From positions 2,852,001 to 2,916,000 of the forward strand of contig NZ_CP134400.1 of NCBI RefSeq assembly GCF_002968285.2: DNA of 64,000 bases, written 5' to 3'. Under the pieces are notes generated by a model. It was not told where the DNA came from. It saw only the letters and a list, made by a program, of their open reading frames with translations, and did not search any database. The translations under genes were made by a program, and so were the position numbers. How positions within the stretch are numbered: the first letter of the stretch is position 1; every line of letters starts with the position of its first letter. Source of the DNA: Mycobacterium sp. ITM-2016-00318. Lineage in GTDB: Bacteria; Actinomycetota; Actinomycetes; Mycobacteriales; Mycobacteriaceae. Shown here piece by piece: positions 35,163-43,586 of the stretch.

Positions 35163-35795
35163 CTAGTCGAGCTGTTCGGTGGCGCGCTGGACCATCGGCG
35201 TCAGGACCTCGTGGGCGAAGCGTCGGAGTTCGGCGTCGTCGGCGAAGTCGGGGTCGCCGGGCGGCATCGATATGTAGGTGAAGAACAGCCGGGCGAATAC
35301 GTCGGCCACCCACCGCACCTGCTGCCGCGGAATGCCGGATTCATCGCCGTGGATGTAGTTTGCAATGAACGCCGAGCCCATTTTCAACAGCTCCTCGGAG
35401 TCCGCGATCGGCGCAGGCTCGTTGTGCAAGGCCCTGCGAAGAATCGGATGTTCGCGCGCGAATGCGACCGCGGCGATGAACGCTTCGGCCACACCCGCCC
35501 GCGGGTCCTCGGCGCGCTCGATCGCATCGGCCACCGCGCCGAGGAAGCGCTGGGTCTCCCGGCGGGCCAGCGCCGCCACCAGGTCGTCCCGGCGCGGATA
35601 GCGGCGATACGCCGTCATCCGCGACACCCCTGCGCGGCGCACCACATCCTCGACCGTGATGCGTTGCAGGCCAACGGCTGCCGCCTCAGCCAACGCCGCG
35701 TCCAGGATGCGTTGGCTGGTCCGGTCAGACGCTTCGTCGACCCGGCTGCCCGCGCTTGCGCCGCCGACGACATCGACAAGCTGTACATCGATCAC
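35163..35795 (-). CDS. TetR-family transcriptional regulator
   Basis: 210 aa. The helix-turn-helix is at about residues 28-75 (SQRILDAALAEAAAVGLQRITVEDVVRRAGVSRMTAYRRYPRRDDLVAAL); the rest is a helical ligand domain. It overlaps the end of the MpaB-like gene by 4 nt and is followed closely by the SMR pair, so the regulator sits in the middle of its probable target operon. Ligand unknown. Confidence 0.92.
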   Translation of the reverse strand: MIDVQLVDVVGGASAGSRVDEASDRTSQRILDAALAEAAAVGLQRITVEDVVRRAGVSRMTAYRRYPRRDDLVAALARRETQRFLGAVADAIERAEDPRAGVAEAFIAAVAFAREHPILRRALHNEPAPIADSEELLKMGSAFIANYIHGDESGIPRQQVRWVADVFARLFFTYISMPPGDPDFADDAELRRFAHEVLTPMVQRATEQLD

Positions 35796-36697
35796 GTCGC
35801 GGCGACCTCACGAGATGCGCCCGCCGCGCGATCCTGTGCCATCAGCAGATATCGGGGTGCGCCGAACGCCCATCGGACCCGTCGTGCGTCGAGGCGCAAC
35901 ACCGGTCCCATCAGTGCGCGCGTCAGCATGGGCGGGCGGTCGTAGCCGATCAGTTCCCGCGCCCACCGCGGCGCGATGCTCATGCCGGCATAGATCGCGA
36001 ACCTGTGCAGCTGCCGGTCGATGCTTTCCGGCAGGTCGGGAAAGAACGGCGAGGTCATCAGGAAGTCGATGAACTCCCGCGTCTGCGCGTTGACCGACAG
36101 TCGGCGCCGCATCGACTCGACGTAGTCGTCGAGCTCGGCCGCGGACTCGGGTACGCGATCCGCGCCGCCCATTCTGCCGATCACCGCCTGTTCGCAGAGA
36201 TAGCGATCCTTCTCCCGTTGCGAGAGCGGCCGATTCGTCGCTTCGTAGGTGCGAAGGATCATCCACGGGATGCAGGTGTGCACCCAGGCGACCAGTTCCG
36301 GATCGAGCGCGCGGTAGGGCATGCCGTCGGGTCGGGTGCCGTTGACGAACGAGTGGATGTGCTTGACACGTTCGATCGCCGCGGTGGCCGCCGTGGTGTT
36401 GCCGAACGTGGTGGCCAGCACGTAGCCGAGGGTGGCGCGCGCCCTCTGGAACGGGTCCTCGCGGTAGTTCGACAGATCTTGCACTCCCGCGACGACGGAG
36501 GGATGCAGGATCTCCAGCACGATTGCAGGCAGGCCTGCCAGCGACACAGAGGCGATGTCGGAATTGATCTCCCACGACATGCTGCCGGGTCCGGTCAGCC
36601 CGGGATCACCGGGCGGACCGCCGTAGATGGCCGGGTCGTCGTGGCTTCCGGCGGCCTTCTCGAAATCGTCGATGGTCCAGCGGCGTAATGGGTTCAT
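35792..36697 (-). CDS. Oxygenase MpaB-family (DUF2236) protein
   Basis: 301 aa. Motifs: EILHPSVVAGVQDLSNYREDPFQRA, HSFVNGTRPDGMPYRALDPELVAWVH with the conserved His residues, and YLCEQAVIGRMGG. This is the DUF2236 family that includes fungal MpaB, which cleaves a prenyl chain oxidatively, and the Lcp rubber oxygenases; mycobacteria carry many copies. Probably haem-dependent oxidative cleavage of an isoprenoid or fatty chain, inferred from the family. GAAGGA lies 7 nt before the ATG. First gene of the MpaB-TetR-SMR-SMR operon. Confidence 0.87.
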   Translation of the reverse strand: MNPLRRWTIDDFEKAAGSHDDPAIYGGPPGDPGLTGPGSMSWEINSDIASVSLAGLPAIVLEILHPSVVAGVQDLSNYREDPFQRARATLGYVLATTFGNTTAATAAIERVKHIHSFVNGTRPDGMPYRALDPELVAWVHTCIPWMILRTYEATNRPLSQREKDRYLCEQAVIGRMGGADRVPESAAELDDYVESMRRRLSVNAQTREFIDFLMTSPFFPDLPESIDRQLHRFAIYAGMSIAPRWARELIGYDRPPMLTRALMGPVLRLDARRVRWAFGAPRYLLMAQDRAAGASREVAAT

Positions 36698-36712
36698 CGA
36701 GCAGTCCTTCTG

Positions 36713-36734
36713 ATACGAATGTTACACGTCGTAT
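36713..36734. promoter_or_regulatory. Inverted repeat ATACG-N12-CGTAT, candidate TetR operator
   Basis: Lies in the 104-nt gap between the MpaB-like and esterase genes, 16 nt before the MpaB start codon. Perfect 5-bp arms at two helical-turn spacing suit the TetR encoded in the same operon. It could control both directions. Confidence 0.4.
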
Positions 36735-36787
36735 ATCACCTATACCATTTCACTGTCAGGTTAGCGGTTTCAACGCCTACCGACCGG

Positions 36788-36793
36788 TAACAT
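36788..36793 (+). promoter_or_regulatory. -10 box for the esterase gene
   Basis: TAACAT, 8 nt before ATG 36802 and only 2 nt before ATG 36796, which favours 36802 as a leaderless start. Confidence 0.4.
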
Positions 36794-36801
36794 CTATGGG
36801 A

Positions 36802-38349
36802 ATGACTCACGACAACACCCTGGTGGAGACGGTCGGCGGCGCCATTCGCGGCGCCGACGACGGTCGGGTGACCGCATGGAAGGGCGTCCGGTACGCGGCC
36901 CCACCCGTCGGAGACCTCAGGTGGCGGGCGCCGCAGCCCGTCGAGCCGTGGTCGAACGTCGCCGACGCCACCCGCTTCGGCTTCGTTTGTCCTCAACCCG
37001 TCGATCCCAGGATCCCGATCGACCTCGGCGCACCTCAGGGCGAGGACTGTCTGACGCTCAACGTCTGGGCTTCTTCGGACACTTCGGCCGGCGACCGCAA
37101 GCCGGTGATGGTGTGGGTGCACGGCGGCGCCTACATCCTTGGCTCGGCGAGCCAGCCGCTCTACGACGGCAGGGTGATGGCCGAAAACGGCGAGGTCGTC
37201 GTCGTCACGCTGAACTATCGGCTCGGGGCGCTGGGGTTCCTCGACCTCTCGGAGTTCGACAGCCCGCGCCGGCGCTTCGACTCCAACCTCGGCCTACGCG
37301 ACGTGCTCGCGGCACTGCACTGGGTGTGCGACAACATCGCGGCGTTCGGCGGCGATCCCGACCGCATCACCCTGTTCGGTGAATCGGCGGGCGCGGGCAT
37401 CATCACCACGCTGCTGACCATCCCGGCCGCAGAAGGGCTTTTCGCAGGCGCGATCGCGCAGAGCTCACCCGCCACCTCGGTCTACGACATCAGCCGCGCC
37501 CGCAGGATCACCCGCCAGGTGCTGAACCGGCTTCACCTCTCGGAGTCCGAGGTCGACCGTCTTCCGGAACTCCCAGTCGACGCGGTCGTCGCGGCCTCCA
37601 CCGACGTGTTCTACCAAACGCCGCTCAACAACCCGGGCACGCTGGCGTTCGCGCCCAACGTCGACGGCGACCTGGTGCCCGACTATCCGGTGAAGCTCGC
37701 GCGAGAGGGCCGGTCACACTCGGTTCCGCTGATCATCGGCACCAACAAACACGAGGCGGCGCTGTTCAAGTGGATGAAGTCGCCGCTGATGCCGATCACA
37801 CCCGAGGCGATCGGCGCGATGTTCAACCAGATCGCCGCCGAGCAGCCAAACCTCGCGCTGCCGACGGACTACCACACCCGTGCCGCCTATGCCCGCCTTC
37901 GCGGCAAGGCCAGGGGCATGGGCGTCGCGCGCGACCTCGGCTTCCGGATGCCGTCGGTGTGGCTGGCCGAGGGGCATAGCGCGGTCGCGCCGGTGTACCT
38001 GTACCGCTTCGACTACGCCACCCCGATGCTGCGCCTGCTGCGCATCGCGGCCGCACACGCCACCGAATTGCCGTTCGTCTGGGGCAATCTCGTCTCGAGC
38101 GGCAAGGACCCGACCTTCAAACTGGGCGGGCTGAAGACCGGCAGGGCGGTGTCGGACCGGATGCGCACCCGCTGGGTCAACTTCGCGGTCGGCGGCAAGC
38201 CCGCCTGCCTACCCGGTGAACCGGACTGGCTGCCCTACCGGGAACCCGACTGGACGAGCCTGCTGATCGATCGACAGGACTCCGTCGTCGCCGACATCGA
38301 CCACGACATCCGCGCCACCTGGGGCACCCAGGTGCTCAACTTCAGGTAG
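36802..38349 (+). CDS. Carboxylesterase type B (LipT-like)
   Basis: 515 aa from ATG 36802 (36796 also possible). It shows the N-terminal GGAIRGADDGRVTAWKGVRYA, the EDCLTLNVW signature, oxyanion-hole HGGAY, and the nucleophile elbow GESAGAG with Ser near residue 195. Alpha/beta-hydrolase of the cholinesterase/carboxylesterase group; no signal peptide, so cytosolic. M. tuberculosis LipT is a comparable protein. Ester substrate unknown. It is divergent from the MpaB operon. Confidence 0.88.
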   Translation: MTHDNTLVETVGGAIRGADDGRVTAWKGVRYAAPPVGDLRWRAPQPVEPWSNVADATRFGFVCPQPVDPRIPIDLGAPQGEDCLTLNVWASSDTSAGDRKPVMVWVHGGAYILGSASQPLYDGRVMAENGEVVVVTLNYRLGALGFLDLSEFDSPRRRFDSNLGLRDVLAALHWVCDNIAAFGGDPDRITLFGESAGAGIITTLLTIPAAEGLFAGAIAQSSPATSVYDISRARRITRQVLNRLHLSESEVDRLPELPVDAVVAASTDVFYQTPLNNPGTLAFAPNVDGDLVPDYPVKLAREGRSHSVPLIIGTNKHEAALFKWMKSPLMPITPEAIGAMFNQIAAEQPNLALPTDYHTRAAYARLRGKARGMGVARDLGFRMPSVWLAEGHSAVAPVYLYRFDYATPMLRLLRIAAAHATELPFVWGNLVSSGKDPTFKLGGLKTGRAVSDRMRTRWVNFAVGGKPACLPGEPDWLPYREPDWTSLLIDRQDSVVADIDHDIRATWGTQVLNFR

Positions 38350-38365
38350 CCGCGACCGTCCTCGC

Positions 38366-38371
38366 TAGAAT
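38366..38371 (+). promoter_or_regulatory. -10 candidate of the sterol-desaturase-like gene
   Basis: TAGAAT, 10 nt before GTG 38382. A GGAGG at 38378-38382 would then lie at the very 5' end of the mRNA, so either a near-leaderless start at 38382 or an SD-led start at GTG 38391 is possible. Confidence 0.35.
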
Positions 38372-38381
38372 CTCCCCGGAG

Positions 38382-39320
38382 GTGTCGGAAGTGGACTTGG
38401 CTAAAGCATGGGAGCACGTGCTGCCGCCGCTGATGCACGACCCGGTGACATTCGCGGTCCCGTTCTTCCTGATCCTCCTCGTCATCGAGTGGGCGGCCGC
38501 GCGCAAGCTCGCGCACACCGAGACCGAGCGTGCGCCGTCGGGTGCCTACTCAAGGCCCGACGCGTGGGCCAGCATCCGGATGGGCCTGGTGTCCGTCGCC
38601 ACCAGCGCGATCATGAACGGGATCGCGCTCATCGGCTACGCGGCCCTCTTCGTCTATGTCGCACCATGGCAGCTGCCCGCAGGCGCCTGGTACACGTGGG
38701 TGATCGCGATCGTCGGCGTCGACTTCCTCTACTACTGGTATCACCGGATGGCGCACCGCGTCCGGATCTTCTGGGCCACCCATCAGGCACACCACTCCAG
38801 CCAGTACTTCAACCTCGCCACCGCACTGCGACAGAAGTGGAACATCAGCGGCGACGTCTTCCTTCGGGCGCTGCTCCCGCTGTTCGGCGTGCCGCCGTGG
38901 ATGGTGTTCGCCAGCTTCTCGATCAACCTGATCTACCAGTACTGGATCCACACCGAGCGGATCGGCAAGCTCTGGCGGCCAATCGAATTCGTCTTCAACA
39001 CCCCGTCGCACCATCGGGTGCACCACGGAATGGACGAGATCTATCTGGACAGGAACTACGGCGGCATCCTGATTATCTGGGACAGGGTGTTCCGCAGTTT
39101 TCAGCCCGAGGAGTTCCGGCCGCACTACGGGCTCACCAAGCAGGTGGACACCTACAACATCTGGAAGCTGCAAACCCACGAATACGTGGCGATCGCGCGC
39201 GACGTCCGCGGCGCGCACCGGTGGCGGGACAGGCTCGGTTTCGTCTTCGGCCCGCCGGGCTGGCAGCCGCGACAGTCGGTGCAGCCCGATATTCCGGCGC
39301 CGATCGCCATCTCGAAGTAG
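38382..39320 (+). CDS. erg3: Sterol desaturase/fatty acid hydroxylase-family protein (Rv1814-like)
   Basis: 312 aa from GTG 38382; GTG 38391 would give 309 aa. An integral membrane di-iron enzyme: helices at about 20-40, 70-95 and 103-120, then the His boxes HRMAH (121-125), HQAHH (134-138) and HRVHH (211-215). These bind the iron pair that hydroxylates or desaturates sterols or lipids. It matches Rv1814 (named erg3 in M. tuberculosis), in the same order relative to Rv1815 and Rv1817 homologues. The true substrate in mycobacteria is not established. Confidence 0.88.
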   Translation: MSEVDLAKAWEHVLPPLMHDPVTFAVPFFLILLVIEWAAARKLAHTETERAPSGAYSRPDAWASIRMGLVSVATSAIMNGIALIGYAALFVYVAPWQLPAGAWYTWVIAIVGVDFLYYWYHRMAHRVRIFWATHQAHHSSQYFNLATALRQKWNISGDVFLRALLPLFGVPPWMVFASFSINLIYQYWIHTERIGKLWRPIEFVFNTPSHHRVHHGMDEIYLDRNYGGILIIWDRVFRSFQPEEFRPHYGLTKQVDTYNIWKLQTHEYVAIARDVRGAHRWRDRLGFVFGPPGWQPRQSVQPDIPAPIAISK

Positions 39321-39343
39321 TCCATCTCGGCCATATTGGACGT

Positions 39344-39826
39344 ATGGATGTCACGGAGACAACGCTGCCCGGTGTCGGTCTGCGATACGAATTCGACCTG
39401 GCCCAGGGCGACCGTCTCGGTGTGGTCGCCCGTCGCGGCGGCGCTTTCGAGGTGGTGTTGTACAGCGAAAATGACCCCGACCGGGCGCGACCGGTCTTTC
39501 GGCTCATCGAAGAAGAAGCCGAGGCCCTGGCTCAGATCCTCGGTGCGCCACGCATCGCGGAGCGATTCGCCGACCTCACCCGTGAGGTGCCCGGATTGAG
39601 CGCCGGCCAAGTCGACATCGCTTCGGGGAGTCCGTACGCGGAGCGGCCACTCGGGGACACCAAGGCCCGCACCCGGACCGGCGCCTCAATCGTGGCGATC
39701 GTCCGAGACGAGCAGGTAGTCGCCTCGCCGGGACCAGAAGTGGTGCTCCGTGCCGGAGATGTGCTTGTGGTGATCGGCACCGATGATGGCATAGCGGGAG
39801 TTCGAGACATCGTCGCGCAAGGCTGA
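39344..39826 (+). CDS. KhtT-like K+/H+ antiporter regulatory subunit (RCK_C/TrkA-C)
   Basis: 160 aa from MDVTETTLPGVGLRYEF. The N-terminal about 70 residues match the KhtT/YhaT-type domain (GDRLGVVARRGGAFEVVLYS). The C-terminal half is a TrkA-C/RCK_C domain (TRTGASIVAIVRDEQVVASPGPEVVLRAGDVLVVIGT), which binds nucleotides or ions. It lies 3 nt before a CPA2 antiporter. In Bacillus subtilis KhtT gates KhtU, so the same complex is inferred here. Confidence 0.85.
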   Translation: MDVTETTLPGVGLRYEFDLAQGDRLGVVARRGGAFEVVLYSENDPDRARPVFRLIEEEAEALAQILGAPRIAERFADLTREVPGLSAGQVDIASGSPYAERPLGDTKARTRTGASIVAIVRDEQVVASPGPEVVLRAGDVLVVIGTDDGIAGVRDIVAQG

Positions 39827-39829
39827 GGC

Positions 39830-40978
39830 ATGGAGATCTCGGCGGCACTGCTGCTCGAGCTCGGCGTCATCTTCACTGTCCTGACAGTGCTGGGTACCGC
39901 CGCACGTCGATTCGCGCTGTCGCCGATCCCGCTTTATCTGGTCGCCGGTTTGGCTCTGGGCGAGGGCGGTCTGGCTCCCATTCCGGCCGCCAACGAATTT
40001 GTTCAAGCCGGTGCGACTATCGGGGTGGTATTGCTGCTACTCACGCTCGGTCTGGAGTTCTCGATCCCCGAGTTCGCCAGCAGCCTACGCAGGCACCTGC
40101 CGTCGGCCTGGGTCGATGTGGCACTGAACGCGACACCTGGTGCGATCGCCGGCTGGCTGCTCGGGCTGAACGGTGTCGGAATACTCGCCCTAGCGGGCGT
40201 CACCTACATATCATCGTCTGGCGTCATCGCGCGGTTGCTCAACGATCTCGGATGGCTGGGCAACCGAGAAAGTCCAGCCGTGCTGTCCGTCCTCGTTCTG
40301 GAGGACTTCGCGATGGCCGCTTACCTGCCGCTGCTGGCCGTCCTCGCGGCCGGTGGATCCCTTCTCAATGCACTGCTCGGTGTCGCGATCGCCATGACCG
40401 CGCTGACCGCCGCGTTCGTGACGTCGTACCGCTGGGGCCACCACCTGGGCCGACTGGTCGCACATCCAGACGACGAGCAGCTGATGCTGCGCGTCCTCGG
40501 CCTGACCCTGACCGTGGCCGCGCTGGCCGAATTCATTCATGCGTCGGCGGCGGTCGGCGCATTCTTGGTCGGCCTGACGCTCACCGGGGAAACGGCCGAC
40601 CGTGCACGCCAGGTGCTTACCCCGCTGCGCGACTTGTTTGCGGCGGTATTTTTCGTCGCAATCGGGCTTTCGGTCACTCCCGGCTCGTTGGTCCCGATGT
40701 TGCCCGCTGCGTTGGTCCTGGCTCTAGTCACAGCGGCCACCAAGATATGGACGGGACAGTTCGCGGCTCGGCGCGACGGCGTGGCAAGACGCGGTCAGTG
40801 GCGCGCTGGCACGGCGCTCATCGCGCGCGGCGAATTCTCGCTCGTCATAATCGGCTTGGTCGGCGCGTCGAGCGCCGCGGTCGGTGCGGTCGCCACGCCA
40901 TACGTCTTCATCCTCGCGGTCCTCGGTCCAGTGCTGGCGCGGTTCGCCGAAAGGAGATCACGGCCGCTGACTGCCTGA
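39830..40978 (+). CDS. CPA2-family monovalent cation:proton antiporter (KhtU-like)
   Basis: 382 aa with about 12 hydrophobic segments. Conserved CPA2 features are PLYLVAGLALGEGGL, GVVLLLLTLGLEFSIPE, and SVLVLEDFAMAAYLP, where the Asp follows the usual E-D pattern. No C-terminal TrkA-N domain, which agrees with regulation by the separate KhtT-like subunit upstream. Probable K+ or cation efflux in exchange for protons, for pH or osmotic control. Confidence 0.9.
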   Translation: MEISAALLLELGVIFTVLTVLGTAARRFALSPIPLYLVAGLALGEGGLAPIPAANEFVQAGATIGVVLLLLTLGLEFSIPEFASSLRRHLPSAWVDVALNATPGAIAGWLLGLNGVGILALAGVTYISSSGVIARLLNDLGWLGNRESPAVLSVLVLEDFAMAAYLPLLAVLAAGGSLLNALLGVAIAMTALTAAFVTSYRWGHHLGRLVAHPDDEQLMLRVLGLTLTVAALAEFIHASAAVGAFLVGLTLTGETADRARQVLTPLRDLFAAVFFVAIGLSVTPGSLVPMLPAALVLALVTAATKIWTGQFAARRDGVARRGQWRAGTALIARGEFSLVIIGLVGASSAAVGAVATPYVFILAVLGPVLARFAERRSRPLTA

Positions 40979-41219
40979 ACGCCGGAGCGCGGCCCTCGAT
41001 GGCATCGACAACCCATTGCGACGCAGCCTGTTTCAGTTCCGACTTGCTCATCTTCGAGCCGTCGACCACGCTGATCCGCCACCGGTCCGCGGGCATGCCC
41101 GTCACCCGTGACCACTGCATCTCCGGCCAACCGGCGGTGCTCAGCACGTGCGGCATGTGCCGAGGGTCCGCCGCGTGCTTGCGCATCCAGTCGGCGAAGT
41201 AGCAGCACGAATCCATCAT
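40908..41219 (-). CDS. Hypothetical small protein (tentative)
   Basis: 103 aa from MMDSCCYFADWMRKHAADP. The first about 80 residues look protein-like (Trp, Met, CC, and WVVDAIEGRAPA) and resemble no family I can name. The last about 23 residues are antisense to the antiporter 3' end and look like read-through. The only coding possibility in the 300 nt between the antiporter and the DadA-like gene. It could also be a fragment. Confidence 0.4.
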   Translation of the reverse strand: MMDSCCYFADWMRKHAADPRHMPHVLSTAGWPEMQWSRVTGMPADRWRISVVDGSKMSKSELKQAASQWVVDAIEGRAPAFRQSAAVISFRRTAPALDRGPRG

Positions 41220-41278
41220 TGCGGCGCCTGCAACCGATTCAGCGCCGCCGGCACGGGTGCTCCCCGTAGTGTCGCGGT

Positions 41279-42684
41279 GTGCAGACGGTGTTCGATTCCC
41301 ACGTCGACCCTCATCTTGTCGACCGGTCGCTCGCGGGAGGTGCCTTCGGTTCGATGTGGCTGGACATGCCGAGGCCGTCCTATGGAAATCTGTCCGGGTC
41401 GCTGACCGCCGACCTCCTCGTGGTCGACGCCGGCTACACCGGCCTGTGGACGGCTTTGCATGCCGCACAACGAAATCCGGACCACAAGGTGGTGGTCGTC
41501 GATGCCGACCGCGTCGGATGGGCGGCATCGGGGCGTAACGGCGGCTTCGTCGACGCGAGCCTGACCCATGGCGTCGCGAACGGAAAGCGCGCTGGCCCAA
41601 CGAGATCGACACGCTCGAGGCAATGGGGCTGGAAAATCTCGACGGTATGCAGGCGGATATCCAGGCCTTGGGCCTCGACTGCGACTGGCAGCGCACCGGC
41701 ATGCTCTCGGTAGCGACGGAACCCCACCAGGTGGCGTGGCTGCGGGAAGCCGCCGACGACGGGGAAGGGCAGTTCGTCGGGCAGGAAAAGGTCCGCGCCG
41801 AAGTCGACTCGCCGACGTACCTGGCGGGCCTGTTCAGCCCGGACACCACCGCCATCGTGCACCCCGCGAAACTCGCGTTCGAACTCGCAAGGGCCTGCGC
41901 GGACGCGGGTGTGCGCATCTTCGAGCACACGAACATCACCGGTATGGACGGCTCTGGCGGGCCGATCACGTTCCGGGCGGACACCGCTACGATCACCGCC
42001 GATAAGGCTGTGCTCGCCACCAACGTCTTCCCGAGCCTGATCGTGCGCAATCGGCTACGGACGGTGCCGGTCTATGACTACGTGCTGGCCACCGAGCCAC
42101 TCACCGACGAGCAGCTCGGCCGGATCGGATGGGCGAACCGGCAGGGAATCGGGGACTGCGGCAACCAGTTTCACTATTACCGGCTATCCGCCGACAACCG
42201 CATCTTGTGGGGCGGCTACGACGCTGTCTATCACTTCGGCCGCAAGGTCAAACCGGCCTACGAAGACCGGCCTGCCAGCTACCGGCTGCTCGCCGCGCAC
42301 TTCTTTCTGACCTTTCCCCAACTCGAGGACGTCCGGTTCAGTCATCGCTGGGCCGGCGCCATCGACACCAGCACCCGGTTCTGTGCGCACTGGGGACTCG
42401 CTCGCGACGGTCGGGTCGCCTACGTCAACGGCTTCACCGGCCTCGGCGTAGGCGCGGCACGGTTCGCCGCCGATGTCTGCCTCGATCTGCTCCACGGGCG
42501 ACCGAGCGAGCGCACCGAATTGGAAATGGTGCGCAAGCGGCCGCTGCCGTTCCCACCCGAGCCGCTCGCCAGCGTCGGAATCCAGGCCACCCGATGGTCG
42601 CTCGACCGCGCCGACCACTCGGCGGGGCGGCGCAATCTGTTGCTGCGAACGCTCGATGCGCTCGGGCTGGGCTTCGATTCGTGA
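41279..42684 (+). pseudogene. FAD-dependent amine/D-amino acid oxidase-like (DadA/DAO) protein, disrupted by one frameshift
   Basis: From GTG, the N-terminal part has LLVVDAGYTGLWTALHAA, the FAD site (usual GAGxxG with Asp here), and AASGRNGGF. The frame breaks near 41584; one restored base gives NGEARWPNEIDTLEAMGLENL and joins the long downstream frame ending at 42684, total 468 aa. The later part has CDWQRTGMLSVA, HPAKLAFELARACADAGVRI and VNGFTGLGVGAARFAADV, typical of glycine/D-amino acid oxidase-like proteins. As read it would be inactive. Confidence 0.8.
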
Positions 42685-42708
42685 GTGTCCAGGTAGCGTT
42701 TGCACGAC

Positions 42709-42731
42709 GTTCGGATTGGCGCGATCCGAAC
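42709..42731. terminator. Inverted repeat after the DadA-like gene, possible terminator
   Basis: GTTCGGAT-TGGCGCG-ATCCGAAC, 8-bp perfect stem with a 7-nt loop, 24 nt after the stop. No T-tract follows, so termination is uncertain; it may also be an operator for the lectin gene. Confidence 0.35.
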
Positions 42732-42840
42732 CGCACACATCGATAACCATGATCAGTAAGCTCAGCCGCGTTGGGTTTGGGGAACAGACGTCCCCGTCGA
42801 TCCTCGACAGGATGTTTCCTCGAGAAAGGACGTGAAGGAC

Positions 42841-43480
42841 GTGACTGACAGGCTCGCCATCGGCGAGAAGCTCGAACGAGGGCAAACGCTGACGTCGAAG
42901 AACGGGGCGTACACGCTCACCCTGCAAGACGACGGGAACCTGGTGCTGGCCGCGCAGGGTCAGGCCGTCTGGGCGACGGGCACCGACGGCCAGGACGCCG
43001 AGCGCCTCGAGGTGCAAGGACGGCAACGTTGTCCTCTACACGTCGGACAAGCCGATCTGGCATACGGATACCAAGGGCGCCAGAGACATTCGGCTGATCC
43101 TGCAGGACGACCGCAACGTAGTCGTCTACGGATTCGACGGCGTCGCCTGGGCGTCGGGTACGAACACCGACGAGGCGCCGCCACCGCCGATCATCGGGGA
43201 CGCCGCGGCGCCCGAGGCCGCGCCCGAGGTGGCACCGGCCGCGGCGGAGGAACCGCTGCCGCCCGCCGAGGCTCCGGCACCACCGCCACCACCACCACCG
43301 CCACCACCGCCACCACCGCCGCCGGCTCCTCGCACGTACACGGTGGTCTCCGGCGACACCCTGTGGGCGATCGCCGAGCGCTTCTACGGCGACGGCAACA
43401 AATATCACCAGATCGCTGGCGCCAGCGGCATCAGCAACCCTGACCTGATTCATCCGGGCCAGGTGCTGACCATCCCTTAG
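42841..43480 (+). pseudogene. B-type mannose-binding lectin with C-terminal LysM, disrupted by one frameshift
   Basis: Start GTG 42841 (AAAGGA at 42825-42830); GTG 42832 lies too close. The first part is a bulb-lectin repeat with LTLQDDGNLVLAAQGQAVWATGT. At about 43015 (gtgcaaggac) the frame breaks; the second lectin repeat KDGNVVLYTSDKPIWHTDT, then LILQDDRNVVVYGFDGVAWA, is in the frame that also carries a 15-Pro run and a LysM domain (TYTVVSGDTLWAIAERFYG, IHPGQVLTIP). Two restored bases give 213 aa. It matches the lectin-LysM protein known from M. smegmatis (MSMEG_3662, from memory). It would bind mannose glycans and peptidoglycan. A strong terminator follows. Confidence 0.82.
43280..43324 (+). 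repeat. CCA/CCG triplet tract coding 15 prolines
   Basis: Fifteen consecutive Pro codons, mostly alternating blocks of CCA and CCG, in the linker between lectin and LysM domains. Triplet repeats of this sort can change length by slippage without breaking the frame. Confidence 0.75.
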
Positions 43481-43493
43481 CCGAAGTGACGCA

Positions 43494-43523
43494 GGCGGCC
43501 CGGGTCGAATGACCCGGGCCGCC
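43494..43523 (+). terminator. Strong intrinsic terminator hairpin
   Basis: A perfect 13-bp GC-rich stem (GGCGGCCCGGGTC and its complement) around a GAAT loop, 13 nt after the lectin-LysM stop, followed by TTGCTGTGT. It is the clearest terminator in the window. Confidence 0.85.
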
Positions 43524-43586
43524 TTGCTGTGTGGACCCTCGCCGGTAGGGTGGAGGGCCACTGACCCCAACGAATCGGAGATCACA

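Noticed and set aside
43261..43330. Short repeated CCACCACCG units as a CRISPR-like or tandem regulatory array
   Set aside because: They are in-frame Pro codons of a linker in a lectin-LysM protein.
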